Source: Anaerolineaceae bacterium | GTDB taxonomy: Bacteria > Chloroflexota > Anaerolineae > Aggregatilineales > Phototrophicaceae | Assembly: GCA_007693385.1 (NCBI GenBank) | Contig: REDR01000045.1 | Location: 34,245 to 98,244 of the forward strand | Length of the DNA: 64,000 nt | Reading direction: 5' to 3' | Part shown: piece after piece, positions 34,974-43,291 of the stretch | How positions within the stretch are numbered: position 1 is the stretch's first letter | Layout: every line of letters starts with the position of its first letter | Notes under the pieces: generated by a model | Told to the model about the DNA's origin: nothing | The model's database searches: none | Seen by the model: the letters and a program-made list of their open reading frames with translations, nothing else | Position numbers and translations under genes: made by a program

Positions 34974-35876
34974 ATGAATAAACGCACCAGTTTCGCCACC
35001 ACCACACGCGGCCTACGCCGTGATACGCCGCCGATGAAATTATTTGAGAAGGCCAAGAAATACGGCATCTGGAATCCATCCGACATTGACCTGACGCAAG
35101 ACCGCGCCGACTGGCTCGGCCTGAACGACGATGAGCAGGATATCATCCTGCGCTTGATCGCGCTATTTCAAGCCGGTGAGGAAGCGGTCACGCTTGATCT
35201 GTTGCCGCTTATCATGACCATCGCCTCCGAAGGCCGCATCGAAGAGGAGATGTTTTTGACCACTTTCCTATGGGAAGAAGCCAAGCATACCGACTTCTTC
35301 AGCCGACTGTTGACCGAAGTCATCGGCGATCCCGGCGACCTGACGCGCTATCACAAGCAGAATTACCGCACGGTGTTCTATGAGGCGCTCCCCACCGCGC
35401 TAGATCGCCTGCGCGTGGATAGTAGCGCGGAGGCGCAAGTCGTCGCGTCGGTCACGTATAATATGATCGTGGAAGGCGTGCTGGCGGAAACCGGCTATTA
35501 CTCGTTTTATACCGCCCTGCGCGATAATGGCTTGATGCCCGGCGCGACATACGGCATCGACCGGCTCAAGCAGGACGAATCGCGCCATATCGCCTATGGC
35601 ATCTATTTGATCTCGCGCTTGGTGGCGGAGAATCCGGCGTTGTGGGATGTCGCCGAGCAGACCATGAACACCTTGTTGATGCCCGCGCTGGGCGTGGTGA
35701 CGGAAGCCTTCGAGCCGTATAATCCGGTGCCGTTCGGCCTTAGCATCGACGCTTTCACCAGCTACGCAATCATGCAATTTCAAAAGCGTTTCGAGCGTAT
35801 CCAGCAGAGCAAGGGCGCGGCATTAGATCATGTTGAGGCGATGACACACGCCGCGATTGAGGCCGACGACGCCTAG
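34974..35876 (+). CDS. R2-like ligand-binding oxidase (R2lox)
   Basis: 300 residues of ferritin-like fold. Metal ligands can be placed as Glu69, Glu102, His105, Glu167, Glu202 and His205. Val72 and Tyr162 are at the positions that form the valine-tyrosine ether cross-link in characterised Mn/Fe R2lox proteins, and the C-terminal half numbers like the Mycobacterium protein. The motifs are WEEAKHTDFF and DESRHIAYG. R2lox binds a long-chain fatty acid near a heterodinuclear Mn/Fe site and is an oxidase rather than a ribonucleotide reductase; its physiological substrate is unknown. No nrdA partner lies beside it. It is monocistronic. Confidence 0.93.
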   Translation: MNKRTSFATTTRGLRRDTPPMKLFEKAKKYGIWNPSDIDLTQDRADWLGLNDDEQDIILRLIALFQAGEEAVTLDLLPLIMTIASEGRIEEEMFLTTFLWEEAKHTDFFSRLLTEVIGDPGDLTRYHKQNYRTVFYEALPTALDRLRVDSSAEAQVVASVTYNMIVEGVLAETGYYSFYTALRDNGLMPGATYGIDRLKQDESRHIAYGIYLISRLVAENPALWDVAEQTMNTLLMPALGVVTEAFEPYNPVPFGLSIDAFTSYAIMQFQKRFERIQQSKGAALDHVEAMTHAAIEADDA

Positions 35877-35934
35877 AATCGCCGAACCTACCGTTGACAG
35901 CCTCATGCCTGCGTGCTATGATGCTGTCAAGTAT

Positions 35935-36006
35935 TGCGGGGTAGAGCAGTGGCAGCTCGTCAGGCTCATAACCTGAAGGTCGGTGGTTCGAATCCGCCCC
36001 CCGCGA
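35935..36006 (+). tRNA. Initiator tRNA-Met (CAT)
   Basis: A full cloverleaf: acceptor TGCGGGG/CCCCGCG, D stem GAGC/GCTC, anticodon stem TCAGG/CCTGA with loop CTCATAA, and T stem GGTGG/CCGCC. The 1-72 pair is a U-G wobble rather than Watson-Crick, and the A11-U24 pair is present. Both are initiator marks, and the sequence is close to Escherichia coli tRNA-fMet. The 3' CCA is not encoded (A73 is followed by CTT). The three-G stem of classical initiators is AGG here. Confidence 0.9.
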
Positions 36007-36019
36007 CTTTTTCATTTAA

Positions 36020-36096
36020 GGTGATATAGCTCAACTGGTTAGAGCGCACGACTCATAATCGTGAGGTTGCAGGTTCAAGTCCTGCTATCACCACCA
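36020..36096 (+). tRNA. tRNA with CAT anticodon (elongator Met or Ile2)
   Basis: Acceptor GGTGATA/TATCACC, anticodon stem ACGA/TCGT with loop CTCATAA, T stem GCAGG/CCTGC, CCA encoded at 36094-36096. It lies 13 bp after the initiator tRNA and ends before a strong terminator, so the pair is cotranscribed. The stem and the TTCAAGTCC T-loop resemble both elongator Met and lysidine-modified Ile2 tRNAs; sequence alone does not decide. Confidence 0.9.
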
Positions 36097-36101
36097 CAAG
36101 C

Positions 36102-36126
36102 AAAACTCCCGCACGGGAGTTTTTTT
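36102..36126 (+). terminator. Terminator of the tRNA pair
   Basis: AAAACTCCCG (36102-36111) pairs with CGGGAGTTTTTT (36114-36126). A tight loop and a run of seven T mark an efficient Rho-independent terminator. Confidence 0.92.
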
Positions 36127-36193
36127 GATTCTGCCATGCCCGCGCCTGTCATGTTGAAATGTGATCTTATTCATCTGGTGAAAATTTTAAGAT

Positions 36194-36226
36194 AATGTTA
36201 AATTTAGAATAGTCGCATTTAACATT
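36194..36226. promoter_or_regulatory. 10-bp perfect inverted repeat in the mgtC leader
   Basis: AATGTTAAAT (36194-36203) and ATTTAACATT (36217-36226) are perfect inverted copies 13 bp apart in an AT-rich strip just before the ribosome site of the MgtC gene. It could be an operator or, in RNA, a hairpin next to the ribosome site. Confidence 0.5.
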
Positions 36227-36251
36227 CAGGAGTTTTAGGAGCGATGTCATC

Positions 36252-36722
36252 ATGACAATGGTCGATCAACTGACGATTATCTTCTACGTGCTGATCGCGG
36301 CGATGCTGTCCGCTTTGATCGGTCTGGAGCGCGAACGGCGCAGTCGTTCGGCGGGATTACGTACGCACATGCTGGTTGGCGTCGGTGCGTGCCTGTTCAC
36401 GTCGCTCTCCGCGATGGCCTTTCCGGGCGGCGACCCGACCCGCATCGCGTCTAACGTGGTGACCGGCATCGGCTTTCTGGGCGCGGGCGTGATCTTCCGC
36501 AACAAGAACGCGGTGCATGACCTGACGACGGCGGCTAGCATCTGGGCGACGGCGGCCATCGGTATGGCGGTGGGCATCGGTGCGTGGCTATCGGCTTTCG
36601 GCGTGACGGTGATTATCTGGCTGATTCTGGCGCTATTGCGTAAGCTACCGATCTATGAGCAACACGGCAAAAAGAAATTCCACTCTAAATGGAAAGCCCG
36701 TGCAAAGTCATCAGACGACTAA
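36252..36722 (+). CDS. MgtC/SapB family membrane protein
   Basis: 156 residues with four to five membrane segments. The family block is complete: ALIGLERERRSRSAGLRTHMLVGVGACLFT, then IASNVVTGIGFLGAGVIFRNKNAVHDLTTAASIWATAAIGMAVGIG. The C-terminal cytoplasmic tail is short and basic, without the ACT-like domain of virulence MgtC. These proteins act in Mg2+ limitation and F-ATPase control in some bacteria. Its 3' end overlaps the convergent deacetylase gene by 38 bp. Confidence 0.9.
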   Translation: MTMVDQLTIIFYVLIAAMLSALIGLERERRSRSAGLRTHMLVGVGACLFTSLSAMAFPGGDPTRIASNVVTGIGFLGAGVIFRNKNAVHDLTTAASIWATAAIGMAVGIGAWLSAFGVTVIIWLILALLRKLPIYEQHGKKKFHSKWKARAKSSDD

Positions 36723-37719
36723 TCAACGGCGCGATGTCGATTTCTCGCCCGCCCGTGACGCCGAACGGATCGCTGATTTCATCCTCACCGAGCAGGGCAT
36801 GGGCGATGTTGCGGACGCCATGCGCCAGCACATCGGTATTGTAACCACCCTCCATCGCAAACACGATCTTTCCGCCGCATAGCACATCCGCCATGCGGAT
36901 CAATTCTCGCGTCAGGTGTGCGTAACCGTGCAGACTCATGTTCATCATGGCGAGAAAGTCGGCATGGTGTCCGTCGAATCCGGCGGAAACGATGATGAGT
37001 TCCGGCTGGAAGCGTCGCGCCGCCGGCCAGACGATCTGCTGGTAGATGGCGGCGTGTTCGGCGTCGCCCATACCGGCTTGTAGCGGGATATTCAGCGTAT
37101 AACCGCGCCCGCGCCCGCGTCCGGTCTCGTTGATCGCGCCGGTGCCCGGATAGAACGGGTATTGATGCGTGGAGATGAACAGCACGCTATCGTCGTCGTA
37201 AAAGATGTCCTGTGTACCGTTGCCATGATGCACGTCATAATCGACGATTAACACGCGCTTGAGGCCGTGTACGCGCTGAGCGTGGCGGGCGGCGATGGCG
37301 ACATTACCCAGAAAGCAGAAGCCCATCGCCCGCGCTGGTATCGCATGGTGTCCGGGCGGGCGCGTGACGGCTAGCGCGTTATCCGCCGCGCCGCTCAAGA
37401 CCGCCTCCACCGCGCCCAGCACGCCGCCCGCCGATAGTCGGGCGATTTGCGGCGTCTCCGGCAAGGCCAGCGTGTCGGCGTCGAAGCGGATGCCGTAATC
37501 GTGATTGTCGGCATGGTGCAATAGATTGATGTAGTCGGCGGTGTGGGCGTAGCCGATCTGCTCATCGTTGACCGCCTGCGGCGTGATGGCGCTCATCTTA
37601 TCCAGCAGATTCGCCCGTTTCAGTTCTGCCCATACCGCACGGACGCGATCCGGCCTTTCTGGATGGCCGGGTACGTCATGCACGATATAGTCGGGGTGGG
37701 TCAGGTAAGCGGTAGGCAT
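36685..37719 (-). CDS. Histone-deacetylase-family (acetoin utilisation type) hydrolase
   Basis: 344 residues from ATG 37719 (MPTAYLTHPDY); the longer frame from 37779 would overlap the upstream gene. A zinc deacetylase fold: RPPGHHAI carries the catalytic His pair, DYDVHHGNGTQ holds two zinc ligands, SAGFDGH the third, and EGGYN the closing motif with the conserved Gly-rich loop. Substrates are probably acetylated small amines or protein lysines. It begins 10 bp after the membrane-glycosyltransferase-like gene on the same strand. Confidence 0.93.
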   Translation of the reverse strand: MPTAYLTHPDYIVHDVPGHPERPDRVRAVWAELKRANLLDKMSAITPQAVNDEQIGYAHTADYINLLHHADNHDYGIRFDADTLALPETPQIARLSAGGVLGAVEAVLSGAADNALAVTRPPGHHAIPARAMGFCFLGNVAIAARHAQRVHGLKRVLIVDYDVHHGNGTQDIFYDDDSVLFISTHQYPFYPGTGAINETGRGRGRGYTLNIPLQAGMGDAEHAAIYQQIVWPAARRFQPELIIVSAGFDGHHADFLAMMNMSLHGYAHLTRELIRMADVLCGGKIVFAMEGGYNTDVLAHGVRNIAHALLGEDEISDPFGVTGGREIDIAPLISRLMTLHGLSI

Positions 37720-37729
37720 GGCCGGACTC

Positions 37730-39433
37730 TCAGCGTAACGGCTCGGCGCGGGGTACCATGATGATATAGCTGAAGCCATTCATGGTCACGCGCTCGTCTT
37801 CTTCATAAAACGCGGTGATGGCCTGATTGACCGCCACCGGATAGAATTGTGCCCGCAGGATAATCAGCCCGAACGCCTGCGCTTCGATCATGGCGACAAG
37901 CTCACCGCTATCATACGCGCCGACTTCATCCAGTATCTTCAACACAACCGGATTGGTGATGATCTGCCGTCCGGCGGCGAAGCTGAATCCGGCTTCTTCG
38001 CTGAGTACCGGCACATCGTCCGGTATCTCGCGGATGCGCTCGACGATGCGCTCGCCGCCCGCCCGATCCGCGTCGGTCAGCAGATGGCCGATCTGCGCGT
38101 AGGCCAGCGTGATGTAGCCGTCGGGATCGTGGAAGTTATAGCCGGTGTTGTCCTCAATGCCGAATACATCCGCGATTTGCCCGAATACCGCGCCGCTGGT
38201 CGGCATGTGGAACACGCCGCGCCCGTAACCGATGTACAGCAACGGCACGACGATCAACAACGCCCGCCCGATGATCGGCGTCAGGCGGCGTAGCGGCGCG
38301 ATCAATCCGTTTGATAGATAATTCGGCGCGAAGCGCCATGTCGCATTGAGCGAACGCGCCGCGAAGATGCCGCTCAGCACGCTCATCGCGGCGACAGCCG
38401 TCGCGTAGTAGCTATCGCCCGCGCCCCATGTCCCCGCGCTGAAGGCGTTCAGCCCCAGCACCGCGACGAACCACACGCTATAAATCGAGAGCCTGTCGAA
38501 GTAAATCTCGTACACCACCATCAGCGCGGCGGGGAGCAATAGCCAGAAGTGCGTCCGGACGAATGTGCGAAGTAAGCCCTCCGCCTGCCCGAAGTTGAAG
38601 TCTTTGACGTTGGCGGTGATGGTCTGCGTCCACCAGTGACCGCCGGTGGCGATGGTCAAAAACAGGAAGATGCCGCCGCCGACCAGCGCGAAGCCCGCCC
38701 CCCACATCACGGCGCGGCGCGGATTGCGGATGAACAGGAAAACCAGCGCTGAAATCGCGGTGAACGCGGCTAATTGCTTGGTATAACCGGCGCATAACAG
38801 CAGGGCGAATCCGGCCAGCAGGACGCGCCGCCGTCGCTTATCGTCGGCCATCTCGTTAACGTGGGCTAAAACGACGATGGCGGCAGTCTCGAACATCACC
38901 ATGCTGATGTGTTGCCGGAATAGCGGGCCGATGTGATAGACGATGTTCGATCCCAGATAGGCCAATCCAGCCAGCACCGCCACCCACAGCGTCAACCGTC
39001 CGGCGGCCTGCGGCGCGCCGCGTACCGTCTCCCGATAGACCGCATAGCCGATCAGATACGCGGTGATGAGCGTGCTGACGAAACTGAAAAGCCGCCCGTA
39101 CCAGTATTCCGCGCCGAACAGCCAGTAAAACGGCACCAGAAACAGGTGATAAAGCGGCGGGTAGATGCTCCCGTAAAACGGGAATGTCTCGATGTCGGCA
39201 TACGGCCATTGAAATTGACCGAACAGCACCACGTCGTACAACTCGAAGCCTTCGCCCTGATCGTAGTCGAACGGGAATTGAATCAGGTTGACCGCGTAGA
39301 CGACATAAACCGCCAGCAGATAGCCGAGCAAGATCAGCGCGGCCAGCAATAAGGCGCGGTTGATGCGGTGCAAGGTGCGGTCAATCGCCGGATTTGTACC
39401 CGCGTTCTGGTTGTGGTCGTCGGTGTGCGTCAT
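37730..39433 (-). CDS. GT39-like integral membrane glycosyltransferase (putative)
   Basis: 567 residues, about ten or more membrane segments. The first extracytoplasmic loop is acidic (FPFDYDQGEGFELYDVVLFGQF) and is followed by YGSIYPPLYHLF, the DE-containing loop pattern of GT-C enzymes that use lipid-linked sugars. The C-terminal 150 residues are soluble. It is second in a small minus-strand run: small membrane protein, this gene, deacetylase. Acceptor and sugar are unknown. Confidence 0.75.
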   Translation of the reverse strand: MTHTDDHNQNAGTNPAIDRTLHRINRALLLAALILLGYLLAVYVVYAVNLIQFPFDYDQGEGFELYDVVLFGQFQWPYADIETFPFYGSIYPPLYHLFLVPFYWLFGAEYWYGRLFSFVSTLITAYLIGYAVYRETVRGAPQAAGRLTLWVAVLAGLAYLGSNIVYHIGPLFRQHISMVMFETAAIVVLAHVNEMADDKRRRRVLLAGFALLLCAGYTKQLAAFTAISALVFLFIRNPRRAVMWGAGFALVGGGIFLFLTIATGGHWWTQTITANVKDFNFGQAEGLLRTFVRTHFWLLLPAALMVVYEIYFDRLSIYSVWFVAVLGLNAFSAGTWGAGDSYYATAVAAMSVLSGIFAARSLNATWRFAPNYLSNGLIAPLRRLTPIIGRALLIVVPLLYIGYGRGVFHMPTSGAVFGQIADVFGIEDNTGYNFHDPDGYITLAYAQIGHLLTDADRAGGERIVERIREIPDDVPVLSEEAGFSFAAGRQIITNPVVLKILDEVGAYDSGELVAMIEAQAFGLIILRAQFYPVAVNQAITAFYEEDERVTMNGFSYIIMVPRAEPLR

Positions 39434-39438
39434 GGTGG

Positions 39439-39651
39439 CTATGCTAGATCGTCCTTGATGGGGAGCAACGACAGGCCGAGCAGAACCAGCGCCAGCGTGA
39501 GGCCGAGCGCCAGCCGTTGCGCCGGGCCGATACCGCCTTCGCGTCCGGCGTCCAGAATATCAACGGATAACACCGCGACGAAGCCGACAATGCCGACCAC
39601 GACGCAGATCATCCCTAATTCGCGTTTGGTGAGAGGTCTATTCGGTAACAT
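39439..39651 (-). CDS. Small two-helix membrane protein
   Basis: 70 residues from ATG 39651 (MLPNRPLTKREL); an upstream GTG-type start is possible. Two hydrophobic segments (about 14-33 and 46-65) flank a short Gly-rich loop, and both ends are charged. It ends 5 bp before the glycosyltransferase-like gene and is probably coupled to it. No family recognised. Confidence 0.6.
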   Translation of the reverse strand: MLPNRPLTKRELGMICVVVGIVGFVAVLSVDILDAGREGGIGPAQRLALGLTLALVLLGLSLLPIKDDLA

Positions 39652-39710
39652 GACGGCCAGTATAGCACATCGCAAAATTTCCGGTCAATGTATGCCGCAG
39701 TCCGGCGGCG

Positions 39711-42101
39711 TTATATCGCTTCATCCCGATAGACCGTCTCTTCGTCGGATTCGTCGTCCGTGTCTGTGTCCGCGTCGTCTTTCTTCGGCAACTTCCACGC
39801 GGAATAATCGCAGTCGGGGTAGCGTGAACAACCGTAGAAGGTGCGCCCGCGCCGCGTCTTGCGCACGACGACTTCGCCGCCGTGTTGCTCGCCGCACGTC
39901 GGGCAGGCGATGCCGGTCAGCTCCAGATACGGCTCGGTATGGCGACATTCCGGATAGTTGTTACAGCCGATGAACTTGCCCCAGCGCCCGTATTTGATGA
40001 TGAGTTGACCATCTTCGCACGCCGGACAATCGCGCCCGACGTATTCCACCTGTTCCATGCGTGGCATGTTGTCGCGGGCGTTGCGTAGCTGTTCCTCAAA
40101 TGGGGCATAGAATTCATGGAGCATCGGGCGCCATTGATGATTGCCCTCCGAGATTTCGTCGAGATTGTCCTCCATCTTCGCGGTGAACTCGTAGTCGAGA
40201 ATGCCCGGAAAGAATTTGACCAGCAGATCATTGACCAGCTTACCGGTTTCGGTGGGGACGAGGCGCTTGTCCTGCTTCTCCACATAATCGCGGTCTTGGA
40301 TGACGGCCACCGTCGGCGCGTAAGTGCTGGGGCGTCCGATGCCGTATTCTTCCAGCGTGCGAACCAGACTGGCCTCCGTGTAGCGCGGCGGCGGCTGGGT
40401 GAAGTGCTGTTCCGGTAGCAGTTGCATCAAAGCCAATATTTCGGCTTCGGTCATATCCGGCAAGATGCGGCCTTCGTCTTCATCCGGTTGTGAGTCTTCG
40501 TCGCGTGTTTCCTCATAGATCGCCATGAAGCCGCGAAACTTGATCGCGCTACCGGACACGCGGAATAGATACGGCGTGTCGTCGGCGTTGCGTCCGGCGC
40601 GAACTTCGACGCGGAGCGTGTTATAGACCGCGTTTGACATCTGGCTAGCGACGAAGCGCTCCCAGATCAGCGTATACAGCCGGTATTGATCGCGGCTGAG
40701 GTGCGGCTTCATCTGGCTCGGCTCGCGCATGACGCGCGTCGGGCGGATCGCTTCGTGTGCTTCCTGTGCGCTCTTGGATTTTGTCTTGTAGTTGGGCGCT
40801 TTGTCCGGCACGTAATCGCCATCAAAGCGGTTGACGATATACTCGCGGGCTTCTTTTTGCGCCTGCTCGCTGACGCTGGTGCTGTCGGTACGCATGTAGG
40901 TTATCAAGCCGACGGTGCCTTCGTCGCCGGTGTCGATGCCCTCATAAAGTTGCTGGGCGGTTCGCATGGTGCGCCGCGCATTGAAGCCCAGTCGCCGCGA
41001 TGCTTCCTGCTGTAGCGTGCTGGTGGTGAATGGCGCGGAGGGGCGGCGCTGGCGCGTGCCGCGCTTGACGGAATCCACCATGTAGACGCCATCGCGCAGG
41101 ACTTCCAGATGTGGCTGTACGTCGCTCTCCTGCGTGAAGCTGAAGTCCTCCCCGTTGATCTTGACCAGCTTGACGACGAACGGCGTTTGATCGTCGGCTG
41201 TCTTTTGCAGGCGAGCTTCCAGCGTCCAATATTCTTCGGCATTGAACGCTTCGATCTCGCGCTCGCGGTCAACCACCATGCGCACCGCGATGCTCTGCAC
41301 GCGCCCCGCCGATAGCCGGTTACGCACGCGATCCCATAGTAGCTCGGTGATGTTGTAGCCGACCAACCGATCAAGGATGCGGCGGGCTTGTTGCGCGTTG
41401 ACCAGATCCATATTCACTTCACGCGGATGATCGAAGGCGGCGGCCACCGCTTCATCGGTGATTTCGTGGAACACCACGCGCTTGATGCGCTCTTGCTCGA
41501 TCCCGGCGGCGTGTACCAGATGCCACGCGATGGCTTCGCCTTCGCGGTCCGGGTCGGTTGCTAGGAAGATTTCTTCCGCTTTTTCGGCTTCTGCCTTGAT
41601 CTCTTTCACCGTGTCGCGCTTGTCGTTGGGCACACGGTACTTCGGCTCGAAGTCGTTTTCAACATCGACGGAAAGCTGAGTCACCAGCAGATCGCGTACA
41701 TGGCCTTTTGAGGCGCGGACGGTGTACTCTGCGCCGAGAAAGTTGCCGACTGTCCGCGCTTTCGCCGGCGATTCGACGATCACCAACTTACCGCTACGCT
41801 TGCGGCTCTTGGCGGCTTTGCCCTTACTGCTCTTGCTTTTACCGCCGGATTTCTTCGCTTTCGCCCCGCTTTTCGCTTTCGCCCCGCTTTTTGCCGTTTT
41901 CTTGCGCTTGCCAGCCGTGACCGGCGGCCGTTCCAGTCCGGCGTGGGCGGCTGTCTCGCCCATGCGAAACAGCGTCGTGCCACACACGGCGCATTTGCCC
42001 CGCGTGGCGGGCGTCCCGTTGGCGGTGAACACGGCTTCCGTCTCCACCATATCGCGCTTTTCACGACATTTCATGCAATAAGCCTGTATGGGTTCGCTCA
42101 T
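39711..42101 (-). CDS. topA: DNA topoisomerase I with an extra N-terminal zinc ribbon
   Basis: 796 residues. Type IA topoisomerase: TOPRIM starts at LVIVESPAKARTVGNFLG with DPDREGEAIAWHL, and the active Tyr is in GLITYMRTDST. The C-terminus holds two zinc modules, CPAC...CNNYPECRH and CPTC...CSRYPDC. Ahead of TOPRIM there is an unusual fusion: a DUF5679-type ribbon with Cys9, Cys12, Cys37 and Cys40, then a Lys/Ser/Gly-rich linker of about 45 residues with a repeated SGAKAK. The linker is likely a flexible DNA-binding tail. The enzyme relaxes negative supercoils. It is the last gene of a long minus-strand block. Confidence 0.96.
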   Translation of the reverse strand: MSEPIQAYCMKCREKRDMVETEAVFTANGTPATRGKCAVCGTTLFRMGETAAHAGLERPPVTAGKRKKTAKSGAKAKSGAKAKKSGGKSKSSKGKAAKSRKRSGKLVIVESPAKARTVGNFLGAEYTVRASKGHVRDLLVTQLSVDVENDFEPKYRVPNDKRDTVKEIKAEAEKAEEIFLATDPDREGEAIAWHLVHAAGIEQERIKRVVFHEITDEAVAAAFDHPREVNMDLVNAQQARRILDRLVGYNITELLWDRVRNRLSAGRVQSIAVRMVVDREREIEAFNAEEYWTLEARLQKTADDQTPFVVKLVKINGEDFSFTQESDVQPHLEVLRDGVYMVDSVKRGTRQRRPSAPFTTSTLQQEASRRLGFNARRTMRTAQQLYEGIDTGDEGTVGLITYMRTDSTSVSEQAQKEAREYIVNRFDGDYVPDKAPNYKTKSKSAQEAHEAIRPTRVMREPSQMKPHLSRDQYRLYTLIWERFVASQMSNAVYNTLRVEVRAGRNADDTPYLFRVSGSAIKFRGFMAIYEETRDEDSQPDEDEGRILPDMTEAEILALMQLLPEQHFTQPPPRYTEASLVRTLEEYGIGRPSTYAPTVAVIQDRDYVEKQDKRLVPTETGKLVNDLLVKFFPGILDYEFTAKMEDNLDEISEGNHQWRPMLHEFYAPFEEQLRNARDNMPRMEQVEYVGRDCPACEDGQLIIKYGRWGKFIGCNNYPECRHTEPYLELTGIACPTCGEQHGGEVVVRKTRRGRTFYGCSRYPDCDYSAWKLPKKDDADTDTDDESDEETVYRDEAI

Positions 42102-42174
42102 ACCTGATCCTTAGACCTAGCGCTTAGGTCGATTTATTCGCGTTCAGACATCAAAATAAGGGATTATTGTTTTA

Positions 42175-43263
42175 TTAAAGATATTCGTCGCGCCCTGTAT
42201 CGCGCAGGCGGTTGACGATTTCGCGTACATCTTGCGAACGCGCCCTATGACAGACTAGCAGAACATCATCGGTATCGACAATGATTAAATCTTCCACGCC
42301 AATCGTCACCACCATGCGATCACTGTAGGCTAGCGTGTTGCACGTATCGACTAATACGCGCTCGTCATCGCCCGCCCCGCGTGATAAATTGCCGGATTCG
42401 TCCGCCGGATGCACCTCAAACAGCGCTTCCCAACTGCCGACATCGTTCCATTCGACATCGGCCGGAATGACCGCCATCTGTTTGGCATTTTCCATCACGG
42501 CATAGTCCAGCGAGATTTTCGGCATCTGCGGCCATAACTCGCGCAGTTGATCGTTGAAGCGCGGTGTATCGACGCTCGCCTGTATCCGCGTCAGCAGATC
42601 GTACATCGCCGGTTGCTGATGCTGGAATTCTTCCATCGCCCGCGCCGCCGTCCAGATGAACATGCCGCTATTCCAGCTATATTGACCGGACGCGATGAAC
42701 GCTTGCGCGGTGGCTTCGTCCGGTTTTTCGGTGAATCCGCGTGTGTGATAGCAGGTGAATCCGTTGGCGACCGCTATCGGTTCGCCTTGCCGAATATAGC
42801 CGAATCCGGTGGCCGGATACGATGGCGCGATGCCTAGCGTGACGATGTAGCCGCGTCCGGCCATGTGTCCCGCCGCCGTCAGCAGATCGAGAAACGTCTG
42901 CGGCTTGCCGATGTGATGATCGACGGCAAGCTGGGCGATGACCGCTTGCGGGTCGCGCTGATGAATGATCGCCGCGCCTAATGCGGCGGCGGGGGCGCTA
43001 TCGCGTCCGGCTGGCTCTACGATGAAGTTCTCCGCCGGAATATGCGGCGTCTGCTCGCGCATCGGCTCGACATACGCTGAGCCGGTGACGATGTAAATAC
43101 GCTCCGGCGGGAATAACGGCGCTAACCGGTCTACGCTGACCTGAAACATCGAGCGTTCGTCAATCAGTTGAAGTAGCTGTTTCGGGCGGTCACGGCGGCT
43201 TAAAGGCCATAAGCGCGTACCGCCGCCGCCTGCCAGAATCAGGGCGTAATAATTCTCGGTCAT
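42175..43263 (-). CDS. manC: Mannose-1-phosphate guanylyltransferase
   Basis: 362 residues. The nucleotidyltransferase signature LILAGGGGTRLWPLSRRDRPKQLLQL starts at residue 8. FIVEPAGRDSAPAAALGA and GFTEKPDEATAQAFI with WNSGMFIW match ManC/GMPP. The enzyme makes GDP-mannose from mannose-1-phosphate and GTP for glycan or capsule synthesis. There is no C-terminal isomerase domain, so the phosphomannose isomerase is separate. It lies 28 bp after dprA and about 70 bp before topA. Confidence 0.93.
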   Translation of the reverse strand: MTENYYALILAGGGGTRLWPLSRRDRPKQLLQLIDERSMFQVSVDRLAPLFPPERIYIVTGSAYVEPMREQTPHIPAENFIVEPAGRDSAPAAALGAAIIHQRDPQAVIAQLAVDHHIGKPQTFLDLLTAAGHMAGRGYIVTLGIAPSYPATGFGYIRQGEPIAVANGFTCYHTRGFTEKPDEATAQAFIASGQYSWNSGMFIWTAARAMEEFQHQQPAMYDLLTRIQASVDTPRFNDQLRELWPQMPKISLDYAVMENAKQMAVIPADVEWNDVGSWEALFEVHPADESGNLSRGAGDDERVLVDTCNTLAYSDRMVVTIGVEDLIIVDTDDVLLVCHRARSQDVREIVNRLRDTGRDEYL

Positions 43264-43291
43264 GTCGGGATTTCTCGCTTTATAATTACCG

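Noticed and set aside
34974..35876. Ribonucleotide reductase small subunit (NrdB)
   Set aside because: The Val72/Tyr162 pair and ligand pattern are those of R2lox, and no large subunit gene is adjacent.
36127..36251. Mg2+ riboswitch (M-box or mgtA type) before the MgtC gene
   Set aside because: The leader is only about 125 bp, AT-rich, and shows just one simple inverted repeat without M-box core strings.
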